Positions 1 through 7,319 of a DNA stretch of 64,000 nucleotides are shown here, piece by piece. This DNA comes from CAMTWZ01 sp041749075 (lineage in GTDB: Bacteria; Bacteroidota; Rhodothermia; Balneolales; HLUCCA01), in assembly GCA_041749075.1 (NCBI GenBank), contig JBGTBY010000011.1, positions 1 through 64,000 on the forward strand, written 5' to 3'. The notes under the pieces are model-generated. The model ran no database searches. It saw only the letters and a list, made by a program, of their open reading frames with translations, and was not told where the DNA came from. Made by a program: the position numbers and the translations under genes. Within the stretch, counting starts at the first letter, position 1. Each line of letters starts with the position of its first letter.

Positions 1-171
1 GGTCTTGAAGCCAGGTGTGAAATTGCGTCGTTTTCTTCTGTTCATGACAGTAAATTAGGGATTCAGGATTTACTGTCCGCTTTTTCAGGACCATCTCACT
101 GGTGTGTTTATTGCAGGCGATTATGCAGACCCAATGTTCGAAGCTCGCACATGGCTTTTAGGTATATTTCA

Positions 172-1338
172 ATGAAAATATTGAAGCCATATTTGTGCTT
201 GTTTTTAACTGTTGTGTTATTTCAGGCCTGTTCTTGTTCTACACAAACTGGACCTAATCCTGAATCCAAAAACCCAGAGCAGCTTCGGCTGCTTTGGGAA
301 TATGGGTACCAATCTGTTTCGCCACCTGAATTTTCACCAACAATATTGGGGGATCAGATACTTATATCTGGCGATTTGTTTTTAACCGCACTAAATCTGT
401 TTGATGGCCAAGAAATATGGAAGGAACCCATACCATCACATAGGCATCTTCGGACCAAAAACTTATCAATCACGGATTCACAAATCTTTAGCATCATTCT
501 CAGCAACAATCAACCAGGTGTGCGAGAGGCTATTGCATTTAATAGAGAGAGTGGGACTCTATTATGGCATAGAGCCCTTAATGACAGTTTACAATTAAGG
601 CAGTTTGTACACAACACAACGGTCAATGGTATGTATGCCGCTTCTGGTGAAAATGGACGACTTGCCATTATAGCTGATGATGGATCGCTATTTAAAGTAT
701 TAGACGTAGGCATGTCACCATCAAATGTAATTTTTGAAAATGGAACCCTTTTTTTGTCTCATTCTTCATCGTCAAACAATAGGGCTTCTGGGCGAATATC
801 AGCAATTGATGTAGGATCATGGCAGACAAAATGGGAATATGAAAGTCCAAATGGTTGGTTATCCTATGCAATTCCAATTATCAATGATGGCAGAGTTTAC
901 TCTGGTACTACGGAAGGGTACGCCAGTGAGCGTGGAAGGACGGCAATTATTTCACTCGATACAGAAACCGGTCAATTGATTTGGATTAGAGAGGGCATCC
1001 AGGCATATAGTATCATTTTAGAAGGTGATTACCTTTATATCAACGACGCCGGAGGCGTCCATAAACTTCGTAAAGACAATGGAACCACCGTCTGGCACAC
1101 GAACTTCGGCAGCAGTGGAACGGCGCCTATCGCGTATGGGTACGGTCACATCTATGCTCCGCATTCCGGAGCCATGCGCATTCTGGATGTGGAGACTGGG
1201 GAGATTGTTCACACTATGTCTCCCCCCGACGGATCCTACTTTTGGGTTGTCACTGCAGACAAAGGCCGGATCTTCGCTCAAAGCAGTCGCCATCTCTACA
1301 CTTTCGCCCCTTGGGGACATGATGAGGCGTTGGAATGA
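172..1338 (+). CDS. PQQ-like beta-propeller lipoprotein
   Basis: This predicted secreted lipoprotein of about 388 residues has an N-terminal hydrophobic segment ending in a lipobox-like FQAC, so the mature protein probably starts at that Cys. The rest is built of repeated beta-propeller blades of the PQQ/outer-membrane-assembly type: recurrent 'aldaetGeliW' patterns are visible, such as FDGQEIWKEP, DTETGQLIWIRE and DVETGEIVHTM. The reading frame is open to the left edge of the window. I chose the ATG at 172, not 151, because it puts the charged MKILK directly before the hydrophobic core and has an AGG about 9 bases upstream. The role could be binding or scaffolding in the envelope; no enzymatic residues can be assigned. 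It does not look like part of the downstream methionine operon, which has its own promoter and two terminators. Confidence 0.75.
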   Translation: MKILKPYLCLFLTVVLFQACSCSTQTGPNPESKNPEQLRLLWEYGYQSVSPPEFSPTILGDQILISGDLFLTALNLFDGQEIWKEPIPSHRHLRTKNLSITDSQIFSIILSNNQPGVREAIAFNRESGTLLWHRALNDSLQLRQFVHNTTVNGMYAASGENGRLAIIADDGSLFKVLDVGMSPSNVIFENGTLFLSHSSSSNNRASGRISAIDVGSWQTKWEYESPNGWLSYAIPIINDGRVYSGTTEGYASERGRTAIISLDTETGQLIWIREGIQAYSIILEGDYLYINDAGGVHKLRKDNGTTVWHTNFGSSGTAPIAYGYGHIYAPHSGAMRILDVETGEIVHTMSPPDGSYFWVVTADKGRIFAQSSRHLYTFAPWGHDEALE

Positions 1339-1350
1339 TGATGGAGAAGC

Positions 1351-1403
1351 GGGATGCGGGAAGCTGGAAGCTGGATACTGGATGCTGGATGCGGGTTGCC
1401 GGG
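1351..1403. repeat. GGATGCGGGAAGCTGG-type degenerate tandem repeat
   Basis: Directly after the lipoprotein stop there is a run of imperfect short units (GGATGC, GGAAGCTGG, GGATACTGG, GGATGCTGG). No coding or terminator function is visible. The rest of the stretch up to the promoter at 1570 shows no gene. Confidence 0.5.
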
Positions 1404-1569
1404 AGTAAGATGAAAGATTCGAAGGAACTACTGGTGCATACTTCAGTCAAAAAGCATCGAAGAGTTCACCGGTCGACGCGCGAATTTGCAATTGTTTGTG
1501 AAAGTCCGTGAAAAATGGCGCGATAAAGACGCTTTTTTGCGCGGATTCGGGTATCAGTAGAAATCGGTG

Positions 1570-1599
1570 TTGCACCGTATCTAGAAATGAACGTATACT
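1570..1599 (+). promoter_or_regulatory. Predicted promoter of the methionine operon
   Basis: TTGCAC at 1570-1575 and TATACT at 1594-1599 are separated by 18 bases, a good sigma-70-like arrangement; TATACTTG also resembles the Bacteroidota TAnnTTTG box with one mismatch. Transcription would start about 7 bases downstream, at or next to the ATG of the leader peptide at 1607, so the leader ORF may be translated from a leaderless transcript. Predicted by eye only. Confidence 0.5.
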
Positions 1600-1606
1600 T
1601 GTTGAA

Positions 1607-1657
1607 ATGAAAACGAACTACTCCACGCCGATATGTTGTTTGATGTGCTGTCTCTGA
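1607..1657 (+). CDS. Cys-rich leader peptide (candidate attenuator)
   Basis: A 16-codon ORF reads MKTNYSTPICCLMCCL and stop: four Cys codons in two pairs flanking Leu-Met, just before the stop. It lies upstream of a sulfur amino-acid operon and 32 bases before an intrinsic terminator. Bases 1642-1652 (GATGTGCTGTC) can pair with 1656-1666 (GACAGGGCATC), which hides AGGGC at 1659-1663. AGGGC is complementary to GCCCT, the left arm of the terminator. A ribosome stalled on the Cys codons would open the first hairpin and let AGGGC block the terminator. This is the classic logic of amino-acid attenuation, here inferred for cysteine (or Cys plus Met) supply. Alternatively GAACTAC at 1615-1621 pairs with GTAGTTC at 1671-1677. 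Cys leader peptides are known in other phyla; I know of no description of this one. Confidence 0.6.
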   Translation: MKTNYSTPICCLMCCL

Positions 1658-1689
1658 CAGGGCATCGGGTGTAGTTCATTCATTCCGCC

Positions 1690-1720
1690 AAGCCCTTCAA
1701 TTTCTTGCAGGGCTTTTTTT
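1690..1720 (+). terminator. Intrinsic terminator of the leader-peptide attenuator
   Basis: AAGCCCT (1690-1696) pairs with AGGGCTT (1709-1715), followed by a T run to 1720. The stem can be extended by CCGCC (1685-1689) with GGCGG (1723-1727) across the T run. It stands between the Cys-rich leader ORF and the SAM riboswitch, so it must be passed before the operon is transcribed. Confidence 0.7.
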
Positions 1721-1749
1721 ATGGCGGTGTTCTTTGGTTTTAAAAATTG

Positions 1750-1864
1750 CTCTTATCAAGAAAGACGGAGGGACAGGCCCGATGAAGTCTTAGCAACCGC
1801 TCGAAAGGGGTCAGGTGCTAAATCCTGCTTAGAACAGCCTCGCTGGTTCTAGGAAAGATGAGAG
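1750..1864 (+). promoter_or_regulatory. SAM-I (S-box) riboswitch
   Basis: The conserved S-box elements appear in order: P1 left arm CTCTTATC (1750-1757), the GGAGGGACAGGCCC block, GATGAAG...TTAGCAACC, GGTGCTAAATCC, and AGGAAAGATGAGAG closing P1 with 1857-1864. The family binds S-adenosylmethionine and typically turns off methionine biosynthesis by favouring a terminator. That fits the terminator 20 bases downstream and the following metY-metX-thrA genes. It lies 30 bases after the attenuator terminator, so the operon has two RNA switches in series. Confidence 0.93.
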
Positions 1865-1883
1865 AAGGTGGAACTCGTTTGAG

Positions 1884-1931
1884 AACCCTCTTCTGTCGTC
1901 TTGTATGAAGCGCGGAAGAGGGTTTTTTTTT
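1884..1931 (+). terminator. Riboswitch-controlled terminator
   Basis: AACCCTCTTC (1884-1893) pairs with GAAGAGGGTT (1915-1924), followed by a T run to 1931. This is the expression platform of the SAM-I riboswitch. The start codon of the first structural gene lies only 15 bases after the T run. Confidence 0.85.
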
Positions 1932-1946
1932 GCACAAACGATTCTG

Positions 1947-2435
1947 ATGAAAACGACATTCAATAGCTGGTACGACCAAAAAATGTATGCCACGCCCGAA
2001 CTCGCGGCCGAGACGGAGCGCGTGGAAACCTTGCTCGAACAGGTGAAAACCATCGCCGTGGTGGGTATTTCAAAAAACGTGCAGAAAGACAGTTACTTCG
2101 TGGCTCGCTATCTGAAAAACGCAGGGTACCGAGTGATTCCAGTGAACCCGACCACGACCGAACTCTTGGATCAGGTCTGCTACCCCGACCTGGCCAGCAT
2201 CCCCGAAAAAGTGGATGCAGTGGATATTTTTCGTCGCCCTGAAGACATTCCGGCGACCGTGACGGAAGCGCTCGCGCTCAAGCCTCTTGTGATCTGGTGC
2301 CAACTTGGCACCGGCGACCACCCCGAGCTCAAAGCCGAGGTGGAATCACAGGGAATCGCGTTCATCCAGAACCGATGTATGAAGGTGGATCACCAATTTC
2401 TGATCCGCCCAAAATCCGACACAAAAAAAGCTTAA
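1947..2435 (+). CDS. CoA-binding (YccU-like) protein
   Basis: This 162-residue protein of the CoA_binding Rossmann family (COG1832) has the segment IAVVGISKN near residues 35-43 as the nucleotide-binding loop, then VIPVNP, and FIQNRCMKVDH near the C-terminus with the family's conserved Cys. It is the first structural gene behind the SAM riboswitch, 29 bases before metY. The ATG at 1947 is preferred over an in-frame ATG at 1905 because the latter lies inside the terminator hairpin. There is no clear Shine-Dalgarno. The biochemical role of YccU-like proteins is not established. Its position suggests a part in sulfur amino-acid or CoA-thioester metabolism, for example linked to acyl-homoserine formation; this is inference from neighbours. 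Confidence 0.8.
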   Translation: MKTTFNSWYDQKMYATPELAAETERVETLLEQVKTIAVVGISKNVQKDSYFVARYLKNAGYRVIPVNPTTTELLDQVCYPDLASIPEKVDAVDIFRRPEDIPATVTEALALKPLVIWCQLGTGDHPELKAEVESQGIAFIQNRCMKVDHQFLIRPKSDTKKA

Positions 2436-2464
2436 AAAATTATCAATCAGTTAGGGAAAAAAAC

Positions 2465-3793
2465 ATGTCTAAGAACGGAAAACAACGTCAGTACAAATTC
2501 GAAACCTTGCAATTGCATGCAGGTCAAGCGCCGGATCCAGCGACCAACTCGCGTGCTGTGCCCATTTATCAAACCACATCCTACGTGTTCAACGACACCG
2601 AGCATGCCGCCACGCTGTTCGCGCTGAAGGATTTCGGGAATATCTACACCCGGATCATGAACCCGACGACGGATGTGTTTGAGAAACGCATCGCAGCCCT
2701 AGAAGGCGGAGCCGCGGCTGTGGCCACATCCTCCGGGCAAGCGGCACAGTTCCTGGCTATCGCCACCATCGCGCAAGCCGGAGACAACATCGTTTCCACC
2801 AGCTTCCTGTATGGCGGAACCTACAATCAGTTCAAAGTGGCGTTGCCACGCCTGGGCATCAACGTGAAATTCGTGGAAGAAGACTCCTTGGAAGCCTATG
2901 AGGCCGCCATCGACGAAAACACGAAAGGCATCTATGTGGAGTCGATCGGGAATCCGCGCAACAACGTTCCGGATTTCGACGGGTTGTCGAAACTCGCACA
3001 AAAACACGGTATCCCTTTAATCGTGGACAACACGTTCGGTGCGGGTGGCGCGATCGCGAAGCCAATCAAATGGGGTGCCAACATTGTGGTCGAATCGGCC
3101 ACGAAATGGATCGGCGGCCACGGAACCTCCATCGGAGGTGTGGTGATTGATGCCGGTAACTTCAACTACGGCAACGGCAAATTCCCACTGTTCACGGATC
3201 CGGCTCCAGGCTACCATGGATTGAATTTCTGGGAAGTGTTCGGCGATAAAGGTCCGTTCGGAAACATTGCCTTTGCTATCCGCGCTCGCGTGGAAGGCTT
3301 GAGGGATTTCGGACAGTCGCAATCTCCGTTCAATAGCTTCTTGTTGCTTCAAGGCCTCGAAACCTTGTCGTTGCGCATCGAGCGACATACACAAAACGCG
3401 CTTGAACTGGCCAAATGGTTGCAAAAACAAGACGCCGTGGAGTGGGTGAGCTATGCCGGACTCGAAGACCATCCGTACCACGAGCGTGCCCGCAAATACC
3501 TCGAGCCGAACCGATTCGGCGCGGTGCTCACGTTCGGAATCAAAGGCGGGTACCAAGCCGGTCGCACATTCATCGAAAGCCTGCAGTTGGCTAGCCATTT
3601 GGCGAATGTGGGCGATGCGAAAACGCTTGTCATCCATCCTGCATCCACTACACACCAACAATTGAGTGATGCGGAGCAAATCACGAGTGGCGTGACCTCC
3701 GACCTCATCCGAGTATCCGTTGGAATCGAGCACATCGACGACATCAAGCTTGATTTCGAAGAAGCCTTCGCATCGGTGAAGGTGACCGCCTAA
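2465..3793 (+). CDS. metY: O-acetylhomoserine sulfhydrylase
   Basis: This 442-residue PLP enzyme of the Cys/Met-metabolism family (gamma-elimination/replacement type) makes homocysteine from O-acetylhomoserine and sulfide in the cytoplasm. Visible marks are the N-terminal FETLQLHAGQAPDPATNSRAVPIYQTTSYVF, given here as its start FETLQLHAGQ; the VATSSGQAAQ cofactor loop; the DNTFGAGG stretch; and SATKWIGGHG, with K214 as the likely PLP lysine. The length and the long insertion after the PLP lysine fit MetY rather than MetB/MetC. I chose ATG 2465 because family similarity starts there; an in-frame upstream start at 2297 would overlap the previous gene. The neighbours metX and thrA supply its substrate. 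Confidence 0.93.
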   Translation: MSKNGKQRQYKFETLQLHAGQAPDPATNSRAVPIYQTTSYVFNDTEHAATLFALKDFGNIYTRIMNPTTDVFEKRIAALEGGAAAVATSSGQAAQFLAIATIAQAGDNIVSTSFLYGGTYNQFKVALPRLGINVKFVEEDSLEAYEAAIDENTKGIYVESIGNPRNNVPDFDGLSKLAQKHGIPLIVDNTFGAGGAIAKPIKWGANIVVESATKWIGGHGTSIGGVVIDAGNFNYGNGKFPLFTDPAPGYHGLNFWEVFGDKGPFGNIAFAIRARVEGLRDFGQSQSPFNSFLLLQGLETLSLRIERHTQNALELAKWLQKQDAVEWVSYAGLEDHPYHERARKYLEPNRFGAVLTFGIKGGYQAGRTFIESLQLASHLANVGDAKTLVIHPASTTHQQLSDAEQITSGVTSDLIRVSVGIEHIDDIKLDFEEAFASVKVTA

Positions 3794-3796
3794 TAC

Positions 3797-4810
3797 ATGA
3801 ACAACGGAATCCGGATCCATCATCATCCACACCCGTTCACCACGGAATCGGGGCATGTCTTCGCTGAATTGGACATCGCCTACAAAACCTGGGGAACTCT
3901 GAATGAAACGGCCGACAATGCCGTGCTCATCTGCCACGCCCTTACCGGGCATGCGGCAGCGGATGAATGGTTTCCGGGTCTGTTCGATCGCGATGGCATC
4001 TTAGATCCATCACGTCAGTTCATCATCTGCTCAAACGTGTTAGGGAGCTGCTACGGCACTACGGGTCCACGGACCGGTAGTGCCCGTGGTGGCGATTTCC
4101 CAGTCGTCACCATCCGAGATATGGTCCGTGTCGAACAACTTCTGGTCGATGCTCTCGGCGTACTAGGCATCGAACTTGCCATCGGCGGCTCGATGGGCGG
4201 CATGCAAGTGCTGGAATGGAGCGTGATGGACAACCGGGTCCGCAGCATGATGCTCATCGCCATGGGGAAAGCTCATTCGGCTTGGGCCATCGCCATCAGC
4301 GAAGCGCAACGCCAAGCCATTTATGCCGATCCGAATTGGAACGACGGACATTATTTGGCGGATGCGCCCCCTGCCGCAGGACTTTCTTCCGCACGTCAGA
4401 TGGGAATGGTGTTTTATCGCAGTGCGGAATCGTTCGAACGCCGTTTCGGTCGTCACGCACAGCCCGGAAACCCTGATTTGTTCAAGGTTCAATCCTATTT
4501 GCACTACCAGGGCGCGAAATTGGTCGATCGCTTCGATGCGGTCACGTATGTGCGACTCACTCAAGCCATGGATTCGCATGATATCGCCCGTGGACGAGGC
4601 ACTTTCGAGGATGTGCTTGGTGCAGTCACCATCCCCGCTTTGGTTTTGGGCATTTCGTCCGACGCGCTGTATTGGCCCTTGGAACAAAAAGAACTCGCCC
4701 GCTTGTTGGGTAATGGAACATATTCAGAATTGGAGTCGGACGAAGGGCATGATGCCTTTCTGATCGAGTTTCCAAAAATGGTGTCGGCTTATCGAAATTG
4801 GAAGAAATGA
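3797..4810 (+). CDS. metX: Homoserine O-acetyltransferase
   Basis: This 337-residue alpha/beta-hydrolase-fold acyltransferase transfers an acetyl group from acetyl-CoA to homoserine, the activation step before MetY. The catalytic triad can be read: S132 in the nucleophile elbow GGSMGG, D289 in ISSDALYWP and H318 in DEGHDAFL. The N-terminal part carries the family motif VLICHALTGHAAADEWF and the NVLGSCYGTTGP segment. It starts 3 bases after metY and its stop overlaps the thrA start (ATGA), so translational coupling is likely. Acetyl versus succinyl specificity cannot be decided by eye; the MetX-type neighbourhood with MetY favours acetyl. Confidence 0.92.
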   Translation: MNNGIRIHHHPHPFTTESGHVFAELDIAYKTWGTLNETADNAVLICHALTGHAAADEWFPGLFDRDGILDPSRQFIICSNVLGSCYGTTGPRTGSARGGDFPVVTIRDMVRVEQLLVDALGVLGIELAIGGSMGGMQVLEWSVMDNRVRSMMLIAMGKAHSAWAIAISEAQRQAIYADPNWNDGHYLADAPPAAGLSSARQMGMVFYRSAESFERRFGRHAQPGNPDLFKVQSYLHYQGAKLVDRFDAVTYVRLTQAMDSHDIARGRGTFEDVLGAVTIPALVLGISSDALYWPLEQKELARLLGNGTYSELESDEGHDAFLIEFPKMVSAYRNWKK

Positions 4811-7248
4811 AATTACACGTATTGAAATTCGGCGGCAGCTCTGTCGCTACCCCGGCCCGCATCCAAAACTCGGTGACCATTGTCAAAAAAAGATTGAACG
4901 AGGTGAAGGTGGCTGTCGTGGTTTCCGCCCTAGGTGGTGTAACCGATGAGCTCATCGCCATCATGGACAAAGCCTGTGGAAACGACGCCCAATGGTCGGC
5001 CCGCTTCGACCATTTGCGTAAACGGCATTATGATTCGGCGCAGGAATTGACCACAGGCGCCGACACCGCCGACCTCCTCGCGGCTTTGAACGAACTCTTC
5101 GAAGAATTCCTCAACCAGCTTCATCATATCCGCTTGGCTGGAAAGATCAGCGCCAAGCAACGCGACCATGTGTTGTCGTTCGGCGAACGCCTCTCCTGCC
5201 GCATTTTTGCCGCCGCCCTGCGCGAGAACGGGGTGAACGCACAGAGTTTTGAGTCTCAACATTTCGTGCGCACGAACAATCGCTTTGGCGATGCCGATGT
5301 CGATAATCTCGTGACCATGGAATTGGTGCGGAAGTTGCTCGGTCCTGCGAACGGAACCGTACCCGTGATCACGGGCTTCATCGGAGCCACCGTCGATAAC
5401 GAAATCACGACCTTGGGTCGATCCGGATCTGATTACACCGCCGGATTGATGGGCGAAGCGCTTGGTGCCGACGTGGTCGAAATCTGGACGGATGTGAATG
5501 GCGTGCTGACGGCCGATCCGAACGTGGCATCCACAGCCGTCACCATTCCGCGCCTTCAATATGCCGAAATCGCGGAAATGGCCCACTTCGGTACGAAAGT
5601 ACTGCATCCTCGCACGGTGTTGCCACTCGAAGAACTGAACATCCCCATCCTGATCAAAAACTCCTTCGATCCGGAACATGAAGGCACCCTCATCACGCAT
5701 GAGTATAGCCGCACGAATGGGATGCTTAAATCGGTGTCGCTGAAAAAAGATATTCTCCTGTTCGGACTCAAAAGCAAAGGCCTCGATCGTATCGACGGTC
5801 TGCTACCGCGCGCCATGCATGCTCTGAGAGAGGCCGGGATTCCCATTCTGTTCAATTCTGCGGCATCGGCCGATTTCGGAATCACATTTGCCATTCCGGA
5901 CCATAAGGAAGTCCATGCCCGAGAAATCTTATTGGCCGCATTCGAACCCGAATACCGCAAAGGATTGATCGACGATGCCATCACCTTGGATCAGGTGAGC
6001 TTGGTGACGGTGATCGGCGATCGCTTGATCCACGATCTGGGCTTGTCTGGTGCCGTATTGTCGGTGTTAGGAGAAAATCACATCGCCCCATTGGCCGTAG
6101 CCAAAGGTGTCGCGAATCGGCATTTGAGCTTGGTCTTGAAAAACGAACAAGCCCGCACGGCCGTCATCCTTCTGAACGACCATTTCTGCGTTCATGCCGA
6201 GCGTGTGCGTTTGTTCGTAGCCGGAACCGGAACCATCGGCGGTGAATTGCTGCGGCAGTTGGGCGATGTGACGAATGAAGAATACGATTTGTCGGTGATC
6301 GGAGCGTGCGACGGACAACGCATGATCTGGAATCCCGCTGGATTGAATCCGATTGATGTGGAACGACTTCTTTCGGAAGGCGTGGTGACGGGTTGGGACC
6401 ACATCATCAAAACCTTGGTGAATGATTTCGCTTACCGGACCATTTTTGTGGATGCGACCGGAAGCGCTGAAGTGGCCCGACTCTACACGAAATTGCTCAA
6501 AGCCGGCATCCACATCGCTACCCCAAGCAAACGTGCGAACACCTTCGAGCAGTCGTACTTCGATACGCTGATGGAGTACACGCAAGGAAAACCGACCCAC
6601 TACTTGTTTGAAACGACGGTCGGTGCTGGCCTACCTGTCATCCAGACCATAAAAGATCTGATGCGGTCTGGCGACACCATCACCAAAATCACAGGTGTGG
6701 TGTCGGGAACGATGACCTACCTGTTCGATCAATTGCAACAAGGAGAGCCATTCGGAGAAACCCTGCGCCGCGCCCGCCGCCTCGGGTACGCCGAACCCGA
6801 CCCGCGCGACGATCTATCGGGCGAGGATGTGGTACGCAAATTCATCACACTGGCCAGGGCATCGGGAATTCGACTCGAACGCTCGGATGTGACCGTCGAA
6901 AATCTCACACCCTCCGAACTGCGTCACTTGTCCACCGATGAATTTTTGGATCAAGTCGCCGCATACAACGATGTCTGGAAAGACCGTGTGGAAGCCGCAT
7001 CGAAAGCAGACAAAGTTCTTCGTTATGTGGGCACTTTGGAGAATGGAAAAATCCACATCGGTGTGGAAGCCGTTCCGAAATCCTCCCCGTTGGGATCCTT
7101 GCAGGGCATCGACAACCAGATCGCCATTTTCACACGGAGGTACCAATTATCCCCGATGATCATTCAGGGTCCGGGTGCCGGAAAAGATGTGACCGCGGCG
7201 GGTTTGTTGGCCGACATCCAGAAAATCGCGATCCGTATCGTCCGATAA
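4807..7248 (+). CDS. thrA: Bifunctional aspartokinase/homoserine dehydrogenase
   Basis: This 813-residue fusion catalyses the first and third steps from aspartate to homoserine. The kinase half starts with VLKFGGSSVATPARI and has the RSGSDYTA and DVNGVLTADP motifs. A central ACT-type regulatory region (about residues 315-460) follows. The dehydrogenase half has the nucleotide loop FVAGTGTIGGELLRQL at about 470 and the signature region around GAGLPVIQTIKDL, KITGVVSGTMTYLFDQ and AEPDPRDDLSG. ATG 4807 overlaps the metX stop. An in-frame TTG nine bases upstream is less likely. In this operon it feeds homoserine to MetX. Feedback regulation through the ACT region is expected from the family, but the effector cannot be read. 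Confidence 0.95.
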   Translation: MKLHVLKFGGSSVATPARIQNSVTIVKKRLNEVKVAVVVSALGGVTDELIAIMDKACGNDAQWSARFDHLRKRHYDSAQELTTGADTADLLAALNELFEEFLNQLHHIRLAGKISAKQRDHVLSFGERLSCRIFAAALRENGVNAQSFESQHFVRTNNRFGDADVDNLVTMELVRKLLGPANGTVPVITGFIGATVDNEITTLGRSGSDYTAGLMGEALGADVVEIWTDVNGVLTADPNVASTAVTIPRLQYAEIAEMAHFGTKVLHPRTVLPLEELNIPILIKNSFDPEHEGTLITHEYSRTNGMLKSVSLKKDILLFGLKSKGLDRIDGLLPRAMHALREAGIPILFNSAASADFGITFAIPDHKEVHAREILLAAFEPEYRKGLIDDAITLDQVSLVTVIGDRLIHDLGLSGAVLSVLGENHIAPLAVAKGVANRHLSLVLKNEQARTAVILLNDHFCVHAERVRLFVAGTGTIGGELLRQLGDVTNEEYDLSVIGACDGQRMIWNPAGLNPIDVERLLSEGVVTGWDHIIKTLVNDFAYRTIFVDATGSAEVARLYTKLLKAGIHIATPSKRANTFEQSYFDTLMEYTQGKPTHYLFETTVGAGLPVIQTIKDLMRSGDTITKITGVVSGTMTYLFDQLQQGEPFGETLRRARRLGYAEPDPRDDLSGEDVVRKFITLARASGIRLERSDVTVENLTPSELRHLSTDEFLDQVAAYNDVWKDRVEAASKADKVLRYVGTLENGKIHIGVEAVPKSSPLGSLQGIDNQIAIFTRRYQLSPMIIQGPGAGKDVTAAGLLADIQKIAIRIVR

Positions 7249-7319
7249 TCGACAAAATAGGTTCGGGATTCATCAATCAAGGAAAAGAACGGGTTGCTGT
7301 TGATGGGTATGTTTGGTGG

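Noticed and set aside
1..171. Upstream extension of the first ORF to the left edge
   Set aside because: The frame is open, but the signal peptide starts at 172 and the upstream translation has no protein-like features.
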